From VRUE01 sp963703895 (GTDB taxonomy: Bacteria; Actinomycetota; Thermoleophilia; Solirubrobacterales; 70-9): DNA of 64,000 nucleotides. A program made the position numbers and the translations under genes. The notes below the pieces were generated by a model. It was not told the origin of the DNA and did no database searches. It saw nothing but the letters and a program-made list of their open reading frames with translations. Position 1 is the first letter of the stretch. Each line of letters starts with the position of its first letter. The DNA is taken from NCBI GenBank assembly GCA_963703895.1, contig CAVPFX010000003.1, positions 744,001 through 808,000 on the forward strand, written 5' to 3'. Positions 39,012 through 48,044 of the stretch are shown here, piece by piece.

Positions 39012-39891
39012 GGCCGATGGTTCCGCAGCTGAGGTTAAGGACGCGCTCGCCGAGGTCGGCTACCTCGCCGACGAGCCCGCGGCGCTGGTCTCCTTCCTCG
39101 CCCAGCGCCTCGGCAAGCCGGTGCTGGTCGAGGGCCCGGCCGGGGTCGGCAAGACCGAGCTGGCCAAGGCACTTTCCCGCGCCACCGGCCGTGAGCTGAT
39201 TCGGCTGCAGTGCTACGAGGGCCTCGACGAGGCCAAGGCGCTCTATGAGTGGAACTACCGCAAGCAACTGCTGCGCATCCAGGCCGGCGGCGAGGACGGC
39301 TGGGAGGAGGTCCACGGCGACATCTTCGACAAGGAGTTCCTGCTCGAGCGACCGCTGATGCAGGCGATCGCCAGCCCCGAGCCCGTCGTGCTGCTGATCG
39401 ACGAGATCGACAAGACCGACCAGGAGTTCGAGGCGATGCTGCTCGAGCTGCTCTCCGACTTCCAGATCACGATCCCCGAGCTGGGCCAGGTCTCGGCGAC
39501 GACGATGCCGATCGTGATCCTCACCTCGAACAACTCGCGCGAGCTGACCGAGGCGCTGAAGCGGCGCTGCCTCTACCTCTGGCTCGACTACCCCGACCTC
39601 GAGCGCGAGATGGAGATCGTCCGCTTGCACGCGCCGGAGCTACAGGAGTCGCTCGCCCGTCGCATGGTCGAGGTGGTGCGGATGATCCGCGACCTCGACC
39701 TGAAGAAGCCGCCCTCGATTGCCGAGTCGATCGACTGGGCGCGCACGCTGCTGCTGATGGGAAGCGAGGACATCGACCGCGAGACCTTCGAGCAGTCGAT
39801 GTCGATCATCGTCAAGCACCGCACCGACATCGAGCTGGTCGCCGAGCGTGTCGGGGTCAAGCTGGCGGCGCCGAGCCCGACGGGGAGCTGA
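39010..39891 (+). CDS. MoxR-type AAA+ ATPase
   Basis: A 293-residue AAA+ chaperone. Walker A GPAGVGKT is at residues 42-49, Walker B VVLLIDEIDKTD near 125-136, and sensor 1 VILTSNNSREL near 170. MoxR proteins usually work with a VWA-domain partner to insert cofactors or activate enzymes. The likely partner (CoxE-like, 42180) lies 2.3 kb downstream on the same strand, with an ABC exporter inserted on the opposite strand. This resembles the CoxD/CoxE pair of carbon monoxide dehydrogenase maturation, but no CODH gene is in view. Confidence 0.92.
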   Translation: MADGSAAEVKDALAEVGYLADEPAALVSFLAQRLGKPVLVEGPAGVGKTELAKALSRATGRELIRLQCYEGLDEAKALYEWNYRKQLLRIQAGGEDGWEEVHGDIFDKEFLLERPLMQAIASPEPVVLLIDEIDKTDQEFEAMLLELLSDFQITIPELGQVSATTMPIVILTSNNSRELTEALKRRCLYLWLDYPDLEREMEIVRLHAPELQESLARRMVEVVRMIRDLDLKKPPSIAESIDWARTLLLMGSEDIDRETFEQSMSIIVKHRTDIELVAERVGVKLAAPSPTGS

Positions 39892-40588
39892 GCCCGAAGT
39901 ACTCGGCAAGCGCCTCGGTGTCGGGAGGGCCGTCGTAGACCAGCTTCCCGTCGCGGAGCGCCAGGCAGCGGTCGGCCGAGCCGACGACGTCGCGGCGATG
40001 GGTGGAGACGACGACGGCCGCGCCGGCCTCCCGGACCTCCCCGAGCAACTCGAAGAGGACGTTGCGGCTGGGTGGATCGAGGCCGTCGAACGGCTCGTCG
40101 GCGAGCAGCAGCGAGAAGGGTCGCACCAACGCCAGGGCGATCGAGGCCTTCTGGCGCATGCCGCGGCTGAATTCGGAAGGCAGGCTCTCACCCCAATCGC
40201 CCAGTCCCAGCCGCTCGAGGAGCTGCCGCGCCGGAGCTTCGTCGTCGTCCACACCGTGCAAAGCGGCGATGTATTCGAGGTGCTCGTCGAGGCTGAGATC
40301 GTCGTAGAAGACCGGCGTATCGGGAAGGTAGGAGACCGCCCTGCGTGCCGCGATCGACCCCGCCGAGGCGCCGTCGACCGTGAGCGTGCCGGCGGTGGCC
40401 TCCAGCAATCCGGCCGCGATCGTGAGGAAGGTCGTCTTGCCGGCACCGTTGGGACCTACCAGGGCGACCAACTGCCCCGGCGACAGCTCGAGCTGAAAGG
40501 AGTCGAGCGCAAGGAAGTCGCCGTACTCCCTCGAGAGATCGCGCGCGAACAGCACCGGCGCCGCCCCGGATCGCTCCGCGGCGCTCAC
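39857..40588 (-). CDS. ABC transporter ATP-binding protein
   Basis: From a GTG overlapping the permease stop by four bases (GTGA), 243 residues. Walker A VGPNGAGKT, a signature SEFSRGMRQKASIA (SRGM in place of SGGM), Walker B LLLADEPFDGLDPPS and H-loop VVSTHRR are in order. It is the motor of an ABC-2-type exporter with the permease upstream. Its 3' end overlaps the convergent MoxR gene by 35 bases. Confidence 0.92.
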   Translation of the reverse strand: MSAAERSGAAPVLFARDLSREYGDFLALDSFQLELSPGQLVALVGPNGAGKTTFLTIAAGLLEATAGTLTVDGASAGSIAARRAVSYLPDTPVFYDDLSLDEHLEYIAALHGVDDDEAPARQLLERLGLGDWGESLPSEFSRGMRQKASIALALVRPFSLLLADEPFDGLDPPSRNVLFELLGEVREAGAAVVVSTHRRDVVGSADRCLALRDGKLVYDGPPDTEALAEYFGLSSPSGSAPPA

Positions 40589-42161
40589 GGTTTCACCGGC
40601 CTGCGGGCCGCGACCTGTACTCCCAGCCACCATGCCATCGCCGCCGCCACGATGAACATGACGACCTCCACCCCGGCGATGGCCGCCTCGGGTGAGCCGC
40701 CGCGCCCGGCGGCGCCCCTGGCCACGAGCACCGGGGCCGCGACCGAGGCGAGGGCGACGACGATTGGGAAGGCCGTCTGCGCGTAGCCGAGCCCGGGGCC
40801 AGGACGTATTTGTACGGATCGTTGGTCGTGCTGATCGCCGCACAGCAAAGCAGGACGAAGGCCGTGGGGACGATCATCACCGCACCGATGCCCAGCGCCG
40901 TACCGGCGCCGCCGAGCGCCGTCGCGGCGATCACCCCAATGGCGACGACGAAGCCCATCGCGACAACTGGCGCGACCAGGTGGCTCACGATCAGCGATTC
41001 CGGCGCCAGCGGGAGAAGATCGCGCCGGAGCGGATGGTCGACCTCCTGCGCGAGCGGCTCGACCAAGTCGAAGGCAACCACCAGCAGGATCACGCCGGGC
41101 AACGCGGCAAGCGGCGTGATCCCGCTCCAGGCGCCGACGACGAGAGCCCCCGCGGCGATGCCCAGGGCGAGGCTCCGGACCAGGCGGGGCAGCGGCCAGC
41201 GCAGGAAGCTCTGGGCACCGCGGCGCGGGATCGGCCGCGAGGCCAGCGCCGGGGCGCGCAGCCTGATCCAAGGTCGGTGCCGGGGCGCCTCGGAGGCGAG
41301 CTGGCGGCGCAGGAGGACGACTGCGCGAAGGTCCTGGACCGAGGCCGAGAAGCGGAGCTGATCGGTCAGCGTCGCCCTACGCCGGGCGGCCTCGAGCGAG
41401 AGCCCACCCAGCCAGGCCAAGCCGAGCCAAGTCGCCGCGACAGCGATCGCAACCCCGGCAACGGCGAGGGCGAGCGAAGCGCCGCCCCGCAGTGGAAGGG
41501 TCGCCAGCACGCCGAGCATCGTCGCCGGAGAGGTCGTCACGCCGAGCAGGATGTCGGCGGCGCTCCAAGCCAGCAGGACCGCTCCGATCGCCGCGGCCAC
41601 GGCCGGGCGCAGGCGGCGACCCGAGGCCAATAGGGCGCAGCCCAAAGTGCTCAGCGGGATCAACGCGCCGAAGAGGGCCAGGCAGGCGAGCCACTCGACG
41701 GGGGAGCCGGGCAGTTGCCGAAAGGCGAAATTGCCCGCGACCGCTCCCAACCCGGCGCCCGCCAGCGCCCCGATCCGGATCTGCCGCAGCGCCGTCGGGC
41801 GCAGCGCCGCCCCCCGATCGACGGGCGCCAGCAACAGGTACTGGACCTCGGCGTCCTCGATCGCCAGCGGTCCGCCCCTGGCCCCCGAACGCAGCCCGGC
41901 AAGGACAGCCAGGGCGACGCCGGCGCCGAGCAGTGCCGGTCCCTTGTCCGCGATCTCATCGGCGGCCTCCGCGCCCACACCAGCGTCGTGGATTACCCCC
42001 GCCAGCACGGCCAAGGCAATCGCACTGAATATCGCCGCTACGTAGACGCGGTAGAGAATCTCCATCGCGTTGTCGAACTGTCCGACGAAGCGCCGCCGAC
42101 GGGTCGAGCGCATCGCGCGCTGTGCCTGGCGCAGCCGCCGCCTGTCTTGCCGGTCCCCCAC
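40585..42161 (-). CDS. ABC-2-type permease, one frameshift
   Basis: About 525 residues with a basic head (RSTRRRRFVGQ) and roughly twelve hydrophobic helices. After KYVLAPG the printed frame turns hydrophilic. Adding one G in the run at about 40793-40797 restores LGYAQTAFPIVVALASVAAP and the last two helices, ending ARRPVKP at 40585. The start is a GTG at 42161 or the ATG at 42113. The substrate is unknown. The gene lies head to head with the CoxE-like gene (18 bases between them). Confidence 0.8.
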
Positions 42162-42179
42162 CGGCCTATTATCGGACCA

Positions 42180-43586
42180 ATGAGCGCCTCGCCTTACGGG
42201 CCGCGGGCCGATCCCGGCCCGCCGGGGCTCGCCGCCAAGCTGCTCGGCTTCTGCGAGGAGCTGCGCGGCGAGGGTGTCGCGGTCGGCACCTCGGAGATCC
42301 TCGACGCCTTCGCCGCGCTCGAGGAGGTGCCCTGGACCTCGCGTGAGGACTTCCGCGAGGCACTGGCGACGACGATCGCCAAGTCCCAGGAGGACAGGCG
42401 CCTGTTCGAGCTGCTCTTCGAGCGCTGGTTCTTCCGCGCCGCCGAGAGCGAGGCCATTGCCCGCGAGATCGGGGAAAGCAGCCAGCGCCACGAGGGCGCC
42501 GAGCGGCTCGACATCGACGAGTTGCGTGAGCAGATCCGCCAGGCGATCCTCGAGGGCAACGACGGCGAGATGCGCGACCTGGCGCGACTGGCGATATCGG
42601 CCTTCGGCCGCCAGGGCGAGGGCTCGGGCGTGGTCGGCGTCGACGTTCAGCGCATTCGCCGCACCCTCGGCCTCTCGGCCGGCGCCCAGGCCCCACCAGA
42701 GGACGGCTCGGCCGAGCTGCCGCCGATCGAGCGCGAGCAGCTCAACGCCTTCGAGCGCCACCTGCGCCGCGAGCTCGAGCGCGACCTGATCGAGCGCACC
42801 TCCACCCTGCCCCCGTCGCGACCCCTGGCCGAGCTCGACCGCGCCCTGCCGACCAGCCCGACCCAGGACCTAGCAGCCGTACACCGTGCCGTCTCACAGA
42901 TGAAGCGGCGGCTGGCGACGCTCGGCCACGAGCAGCGCGGGCGCCGCAAGGGCCGGAGCATCGATGTGCGGCGGACGATGCGCGGCTCGCTGGAGACCGG
43001 CGGCGTGCCGATGAACATTCGCTACCGACCGAAGCGGCCGCGGCGGCCGGAGATCTACGTGCTCTGCGACGTATCCACCTCGGTCACCTCGGCCAGCGTC
43101 TTCTTCCTCTCGGTGCTGCACGCCCTGCACGACTCCTTCCGCAAGCTGCGCAGCTTCGTCTTCATCGAGCGCATCTCGGAGGTCACCGATGTCTTCGAGC
43201 ACGAGCGCGACTTCCGCGTGATCGCCCAGCGCATCTCCAGCGAGGGCGGCGTCGCCGACGTCTCCGGCTACACCGACTACGGGCGGGTCTGGCTCGAGTT
43301 CCTCGGCGAGATCTCCGACGACCTCGATCCGCGCTCGACCGTGATCGTGCTCGGCGACGCCCGCACCAACGGCCGCGAGCCCCACGCCGACATCTTCGCC
43401 CAGGTCTCCGAACGCGCCGGCCGCCTCTTCTGGCTCAACCCCGAGCCGAAGCTCTACTGGAACTACGGCGACTCGGTGATGGCCGCTTACGAGCGCTACT
43501 GCGACGGCGCCTTCGAGTGCTGGACCACACGACACCTGGAGAACTTCGTAAACGTGGTGGCCGGCGGCGTCCCAGCCGCCGACTGA
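42180..43586 (+). CDS. CoxE-like VWA-domain protein
   Basis: A 468-residue protein. The N-terminal 250 residues are helical and charged. The C-terminal VWA domain has the MIDAS motif DVSTSV at residues 297-302 after RPRRPEIYVLC, and VIVLGDARTNGREP near 385. CoxE-type proteins pair with MoxR ATPases in enzyme maturation. I chose the ATG at 42180 because the frame further upstream is antisense to the ABC permease. A 19-base perfect hairpin follows the stop. Confidence 0.88.
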   Translation: MSASPYGPRADPGPPGLAAKLLGFCEELRGEGVAVGTSEILDAFAALEEVPWTSREDFREALATTIAKSQEDRRLFELLFERWFFRAAESEAIAREIGESSQRHEGAERLDIDELREQIRQAILEGNDGEMRDLARLAISAFGRQGEGSGVVGVDVQRIRRTLGLSAGAQAPPEDGSAELPPIEREQLNAFERHLRRELERDLIERTSTLPPSRPLAELDRALPTSPTQDLAAVHRAVSQMKRRLATLGHEQRGRRKGRSIDVRRTMRGSLETGGVPMNIRYRPKRPRRPEIYVLCDVSTSVTSASVFFLSVLHALHDSFRKLRSFVFIERISEVTDVFEHERDFRVIAQRISSEGGVADVSGYTDYGRVWLEFLGEISDDLDPRSTVIVLGDARTNGREPHADIFAQVSERAGRLFWLNPEPKLYWNYGDSVMAAYERYCDGAFECWTTRHLENFVNVVAGGVPAAD

Positions 43587-43588
43587 GG

Positions 43589-43637
43589 CTTCCGGTGCGC
43601 TTTATGTGGCCAGAGGGAACATAAAGCGCACCGGAAG
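43589..43637 (+). terminator. 19-bp perfect hairpin after the VWA gene
   Basis: Arms at 43589-43607 and 43619-43637 pair without mismatch across an 11-base loop, two bases after the stop. There is no T run. Probable terminator. Confidence 0.75.
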
Positions 43638-43693
43638 GAATGCTGCGACGGGGATCGTAAGCATCTGCACAAGCCCACTACCAAGGGGGAGAG

Positions 43694-44320
43694 ATGCCAC
43701 CGTCCTATCCAGTCACTTTCTCGGTCGACTACCCGGAGCGCGAGCTGAACCGGCTGTCGACCTTCTTCCGGATCTTTGCCGTGATCCCGATCGCGATCGT
43801 CGCGGCGCTGCTGCCCGGCGGCGAGCTCGCCGGCAGCGCCGGCGGGGATTCCTACAGTGGCGCAATCGCCGCCGGCAGCATCATCTTCGCGCCGATCGTG
43901 CTGATGCTGCTGTTCAGAAAGGTCTACCCGCGCTGGTGGTACGACTGGAACCTGGAACTGCTGCGCTTCGGCAACCGCCTCGGCGTCTACGTGCTCTTGA
44001 TGGACGACGAATACCCCTCCACCGAGAAACAGCAGGCGGTCCACCTCGACTTCGCCTACCCCGATGCCGAGAAATTGCAGCGCGGCATGCCGCTGGTCAA
44101 GTGGCTGCTGGCGATCCCGCACTACATCGTGCTCTTCTTCCTCTCGATCGGCGTCTTCTTCGCCGTGATCGGGGCCTGGTTCGCGATCCTCTTCACCGGC
44201 CGCTACCCGCGCGGCATCTTCAAATTCGTCGAAGGCACGATCCGCTGGCACAACCGCGTGATCGGCTACGCCTTCACCCTGGTCACCGACGACTACCCGC
44301 CTTTCCGACTCTCGGCCTGA
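43694..44320 (+). CDS. DUF4389 membrane protein
   Basis: A 208-residue protein with four or five helices. The family pattern is clear: YPVTFSVDYPERELNRLSTF near the start, YPRWWYDWNLELLRFGNRLG in the middle, VKWLLAIPHYIVLFFLSIGV and FTGRYPRGIFKFVEGTIRWH, ending TLVTDDYPPFRLSA. Function is unknown. GGGGGAGAG precedes the ATG. Confidence 0.9.
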   Translation: MPPSYPVTFSVDYPERELNRLSTFFRIFAVIPIAIVAALLPGGELAGSAGGDSYSGAIAAGSIIFAPIVLMLLFRKVYPRWWYDWNLELLRFGNRLGVYVLLMDDEYPSTEKQQAVHLDFAYPDAEKLQRGMPLVKWLLAIPHYIVLFFLSIGVFFAVIGAWFAILFTGRYPRGIFKFVEGTIRWHNRVIGYAFTLVTDDYPPFRLSA

Positions 44321-44342
44321 GTGGCCGTCGACCCCGAAGAAA

Positions 44343-44618
44343 CTAGACAACGAGAGCAGCGGCCAGATCACTTGCCGACGTCTCGATGTACTCAGGGACG
44401 CTGATCGTGATCTGGCCATCGCGCTCCAGCAGCCACTTTGCGTTGACGATGGTGATGCCGATAATTTCGCCGGCATCACCAAGTCTCACAGCGTGGCCCT
44501 CGGGCGTAGCCAGAGTTTCTGAGGCCGGAATCGGCTTTCCTCTGTGCAGGTAAAGGACATCTCCCTCTGCGTCGTAAACGACGTCGTCAAACTCGTGCGC
44601 TCCCAGACGAATAATCAT
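44343..44618 (-). CDS. DUF2283 antitoxin-like protein
   Basis: A 91-residue protein. FDDVVYDAEGDVLYLHRGKP and AGEIIGITIVNAKWLLERDG match the DUF2283 pattern (YDxExDxLYL...GEIVGIEI). The start codon sits in an ATGA overlap with the upstream toxin-like gene, the coupling usual for toxin-antitoxin pairs, here with the toxin first. DUF2283 proteins are often paired with small RelE/BECR-like toxins. Confidence 0.7.
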   Translation of the reverse strand: MIIRLGAHEFDDVVYDAEGDVLYLHRGKPIPASETLATPEGHAVRLGDAGEIIGITIVNAKWLLERDGQITISVPEYIETSASDLAAALVV

Positions 44619-44908
44619 GATCGCCTCCCCAACCTTGGATCTGCGATCTGCGGAAATGCAGTGACGACGCGATCGAAATCCCCTGAGAGCTCCAGGACCA
44701 CGCGCATCCAGATGCCCGCGCCGCCTCGCCTGAACAATCGTTCTCGACCCGGCTGAACGTCCGGTTCTCGATGGTGGGGGTGTTCGATCGTCAGCACGAT
44801 GTCCAGTAGCAAATCCGCAGTCTCGGGATGGCGCGTACGAACATGGTCCCAGGCGTCCCAATCGAGTTCAACCGGACGGCCGTCTGGCCCTCTCATCAGC
44901 AGGTACAT
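44615..44908 (-). CDS. Small BECR/DUF4258-like putative toxin
   Basis: A 97-residue protein: ELDWDAWDHVRTRHPETADL, IEHPHHREPDVQPGRERLFR and AGIWMRVVLELSGDFDRVVT-like strands fit a RelE/BECR nuclease-type fold as found in DUF4258 or PBECR families. The conserved HxxxRHPE at the N-terminus and the basic RERLFRRGG are candidate active-site elements. It overlaps the DUF2283 gene by four bases. Activity as an RNase is inference. Confidence 0.6.
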   Translation of the reverse strand: MYLLMRGPDGRPVELDWDAWDHVRTRHPETADLLLDIVLTIEHPHHREPDVQPGRERLFRRGGAGIWMRVVLELSGDFDRVVTAFPQIADPRLGRRS

Positions 44909-44989
44909 AGGAGGCGACGCTAGGGAGCATCAGCGCACACGTTGCCCGCAAAAGCACACAACTTCGCAGCGAATACGGCCCGATAGTCG

Positions 44990-45445
44990 TTAGCGGGCGG
45001 CCCAGGCGTCCGGCGAGGCCGCCAGGGCCCGAACCTCGCTGGGCAGCTGACCGCTGACCAGGTCGGCGAGGGTGACGTGCTCGAGCACGGTGCGCAGGCT
45101 GGCGCGCACGGCGATCCAAACCTCTTGCAGGTGCTCGGCGTTGCCGCGGTACTCGATCGACTCCGGCGGCGCCGACTGCACGTGGGCGATCGGCCCCTCG
45201 ACGGCGCGGACGATGTCGGCGATCGTCACCTCATCGGCCTTACGCGCCAACCAGTAGCCACCCTTGGCGCCACGGCGCGCCCGCACGATTCCGGCGTGCT
45301 TGAGCTCGAGCAGGATGTGCTCGAGGAACTGCAGCGGGATGTCCTGGGCGTCGGCGAGCTTCTCGCCCTTCACCGGGTCATCGTCGGCGGCAGCCAGCTC
45401 GGCAGCCGCCCGCACCGCATAGTCAGCCTTCGCCGAAACGCGCAT
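44990..45445 (-). CDS. Rrf2-family regulator without cysteines
   Basis: A 151-residue winged-helix protein: MRVSAKADYAVRAAAELA, IPLQFLEHILLELKHAGIVR, RGAKGGYWLARKADEVTIAD are canonical Rrf2. It has no cysteine at all, so it cannot carry the Fe-S cluster of IscR or NsrR. It belongs with the CymR-like group, where cysteine metabolism is sensed through a partner. It follows the TauE-like permease gene by 18 bases, same operon. A palindrome lies in the promoter region of that operon. Confidence 0.88.
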   Translation of the reverse strand: MRVSAKADYAVRAAAELAAADDDPVKGEKLADAQDIPLQFLEHILLELKHAGIVRARRGAKGGYWLARKADEVTIADIVRAVEGPIAHVQSAPPESIEYRGNAEHLQEVWIAVRASLRTVLEHVTLADLVSGQLPSEVRALAASPDAWAAR

Positions 45446-45463
45446 AGGCGGCTAGTTAATCAG

Positions 45464-46393
45464 TCAGCCGGTCGCATCCGGCGCCAGCGCCGCCGCGCGA
45501 GCGGCGGCTTGCGCTTCCTTCTCACGGCGACGGTGTAGCCAGCGCGGCGCGGCGAGGATCGCGCCGAGGCCGATCGCGGCAACCGCGGCAGCGATCGGCC
45601 AAACCGTCGGATCGCCCTTCTGGATCGTGACAATGCCGGAGCCAACGAGGACGACGCCGAGGGCGGTGCGGATGAAGCCCGTGGGGGCCTTGTCGGAGAG
45701 GGCGGCACCGATGACCACGCCCGGGATCGAGCCGATCAGGATGTTGGCGGCGAGGACGAAGTCGACGTTGCCACCGACCCAGTGGGCGATGCCGGCCGCC
45801 CAGAGCAGGATCGCGGCGTGGAAGACGTCGGTGCCGACGACCTTCTTCGGCGCCAGGCGGTAGACGGCGATCAACAGGATCGCGATCACGGTGCCCGAGC
45901 CGGCCGAGGTGACGCCGATCACCAGGCCCGTCGTAGCCCCAATCAACACCGCGGCGACCTTGTGTCGCCGTTCGACGTCGAAGCGATCGCGCTCGTCGAC
46001 GAGGTCGCGCAGAATCAGCGCCCGGGTCAGGGTGATGATCCCGACCATCAGCAGGGTCCCGCCGAGCACCGCGTAGACGAGCGAGTCGAGGCGGTCTTCG
46101 CCGATGTGGCTCTCGAGCACGGAGACGATCGCAACCCCGAGTACCGCCGCCGGCACGCTGCCGATGGCCAGCCACTTGACCAGGTCCATGTTCACCGTCT
46201 TCATCCGGAAATGGCGCCAACCACCCACCGTCTTGGTAACCGCCGAGTAGAAGATGTCGGTGCCGATCGCCGTCGTCGGCTGAATGCCGAAGATCAGGAT
46301 CAGCAGCGGGGTCATCAGGGATCCACCGCCCATGCCGGTCATGCCGACGAGTACGCCGATTCCTAGTCCGAAGACGATGATTGCCGGGTCCAT
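45464..46393 (-). CDS. TauE/SafE-family permease
   Basis: A 309-residue protein with eight or nine helices. MDPAIIVFGLGIGVLVGMTG, GGGSLMTPLLILIFGIQPTT and AIGTDIFYSAVTKTVGGWRH are signatures of the family. Members export sulfite, sulfonates or related anions. Linkage to a CymR-like regulator and a divergent ABC importer points to sulfur compounds. Confidence 0.87.
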   Translation of the reverse strand: MDPAIIVFGLGIGVLVGMTGMGGGSLMTPLLILIFGIQPTTAIGTDIFYSAVTKTVGGWRHFRMKTVNMDLVKWLAIGSVPAAVLGVAIVSVLESHIGEDRLDSLVYAVLGGTLLMVGIITLTRALILRDLVDERDRFDVERRHKVAAVLIGATTGLVIGVTSAGSGTVIAILLIAVYRLAPKKVVGTDVFHAAILLWAAGIAHWVGGNVDFVLAANILIGSIPGVVIGAALSDKAPTGFIRTALGVVLVGSGIVTIQKGDPTVWPIAAAVAAIGLGAILAAPRWLHRRREKEAQAAARAAALAPDATG

Positions 46394-46423
46394 ATGAGTT
46401 CCGCGCTGGGTGGTTATCGACTT

Positions 46424-46444
46424 TCCTGACCTTGTTGGTCAGGA
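46424..46444. promoter_or_regulatory. Palindrome in the divergent TauE/ABC promoter region
   Basis: TCCTGACC-TTGTT-GGTCAGGA is a perfect 8-base dyad. On the reverse strand TGACCA and GATAAC, 17 bases apart, form a plausible promoter overlapping it. It could be the Rrf2 operator controlling both directions, or a small hairpin. Confidence 0.5.
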
Positions 46445-46469
46445 GCACGGAGTGCGCCAGGATACCAAG

Positions 46470-47285
46470 ATGCCCACTACCGAAGCCAGAGATTTCGCAG
46501 CCGCATCGCCTACCGGCGACGGCGCGGCGGGCCCCGCCGTCTCGATCCGCGGCCTGGGCCATTCCTACGCCGAGCTGCGCACGATCGAGCGGCTCGACCT
46601 CGACCTGCCCGCGCACGGCGTCCTCGGCCTGGTCGGCCCGTCGGGATGCGGCAAGTCGACGCTGCTCGAGTTGATCGCCGGCCTGCAGGAGCCGAGCCGC
46701 GGCGAGATCGAGGTCGCGGGGGCGGCTGACGCCAGCAAGCGGCTCGCCCACTGCGCCTTCATGCCCCAGCGCGACCTGCTGCTGCCCTGGCTCTCGGCGA
46801 TCGACAACGCCGCCCTGGCGCTGCGCAACCGCGGCGTCCGCCGCGGCGAGGCGCGGCGACAGGCGGGGGAGCTCTTCGAGCGCTTCGGCCTGGCCGGGTT
46901 CGAGCGCTCGGCCCCGGCCGAGCTCTCCGGTGGCATGCGCCAGCGGGTCGCCTTCCTGCGCACCCTGGTGGCCGGCAAGCCGGTGCTGGCGCTGGACGAG
47001 CCCTTCGCCTCGCTCGACGCGATCACCCGGGCCGAGATGCAGCAGTGGCTCGCCGGCGCCCTCGAGGCAGATCCGCGCACGGTCGTCCTCGTCAGCCACG
47101 ACATCGAGGAGGCGCTCTACCTCTGCGACAGCGTCGCCGTGCTCTCGACCCGACCGGCGCGGATCGTCGCCCAGCTCAGTGCCCCGGCGCCGCGGGCCGC
47201 CGAGCGCGACGAAGCGGTCACCGACCCCGCCTTCGTCAGCGTGCGCGAGCGGGCGATGCAGGCCCTGCGCGAGGGCGCCCGGTGA
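46470..47285 (+). CDS. ABC importer ATP-binding protein (NMT1/Ssu/ThiZ type)
   Basis: 271 residues from the ATG at 46470 (AGGA seven bases upstream; a GTG at 46452 is possible). Walker A VGPSGCGKST, Q-loop FMPQRDLLLPWLSAIDN, signature LSGGMRQRVAF, Walker B VLALDEPFASLDAITRAEM and H-loop VSHDIEEA are complete and typical of sulfonate, nitrate and pyrimidine importers. It overlaps the permease start by four bases. Confidence 0.93.
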   Translation: MPTTEARDFAAASPTGDGAAGPAVSIRGLGHSYAELRTIERLDLDLPAHGVLGLVGPSGCGKSTLLELIAGLQEPSRGEIEVAGAADASKRLAHCAFMPQRDLLLPWLSAIDNAALALRNRGVRRGEARRQAGELFERFGLAGFERSAPAELSGGMRQRVAFLRTLVAGKPVLALDEPFASLDAITRAEMQQWLAGALEADPRTVVLVSHDIEEALYLCDSVAVLSTRPARIVAQLSAPAPRAAERDEAVTDPAFVSVRERAMQALREGAR

Positions 47286-48034
47286 AGCGCTGGCTCTTCC
47301 CCTCACTGCTCGTCGCCGGGCTGATCGGGGCCTGGCAGCTCGCCGCCAGCAGCGGCGCCCTGGCCGACCTGCTCAAGCTCGAAAGCTTCCTCGTCCCCTC
47401 GCCGGCCGAAATCGCCGAAGCGCTCTGGCAGAGCCGCTCGCTGCTCGCCGAAAACACCTGGGTGACGCTGCGAGAGATGCTGCTCGGCCTCGGCTGTGCG
47501 GTGATCGCCGGCCTCGCCTTCGCCGTCGCCCTGCATCTATCGGAGACCCTGCGGCTCACCTTCTACCCCCTGATCGTCGCCTCGCAGACGATCCCAATCA
47601 TCGTCATCGCCCCGATCTTGGTCGTCTGGTTCGGCTACGGCATCGGACCCAAGCTGGCGATCGTCGCCCTGCTCTGCTTCTTCCCGATCGCGCTCAACAC
47701 CTTCGACGGCCTGCGCTCGGTCGACCCAGAGGCGACCAAGATGATGCGGACCCTCGACGCCTCGCGAGCGCAGATCCTCTGGCGGGTTGACGCCCCTTCG
47801 TCGCTGCCTAACTTCTTCAGCGGCACCCGGATCGCGGTCGCCTTTGCCGCGATCGCCGCGGTCTTCGGCGAGTGGGCTGGGTCGGACTCGGGTCTCGGCC
47901 ACCTGATGCTGCAGGACAACGCCCAGCTCGAAACGGCGCGCCTCTTTGCCGCCGTGCTCGTGCTCGCCGTGATGTCGGTCGCCCTGGTCGCCCTGGTCGC
48001 ACTCGCAGAGCGTCGCATCGTCACTTGGCGATAG
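47282..48034 (+). CDS. ABC importer permease (SsuC/ThiX type)
   Basis: 250 residues from a GTG in the GTGA overlap. Six membrane helices, with the ATPase-contact loop around DPEATKMMRTLDASRAQILW. SQTIPIIVIAPILVVWFGYG is typical of the SsuC/TauC/ThiX group. Confidence 0.93.
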   Translation: MKRWLFPSLLVAGLIGAWQLAASSGALADLLKLESFLVPSPAEIAEALWQSRSLLAENTWVTLREMLLGLGCAVIAGLAFAVALHLSETLRLTFYPLIVASQTIPIIVIAPILVVWFGYGIGPKLAIVALLCFFPIALNTFDGLRSVDPEATKMMRTLDASRAQILWRVDAPSSLPNFFSGTRIAVAFAAIAAVFGEWAGSDSGLGHLMLQDNAQLETARLFAAVLVLAVMSVALVALVALAERRIVTWR

Positions 48035-48044
48035 AAAGGGGGGG

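Noticed and set aside
46394..46469. TPP riboswitch before the ThiY-like importer
   Set aside because: Neither CTGAGA nor the ACCTGAT-type conserved part of the aptamer is present, and the gap is too short.
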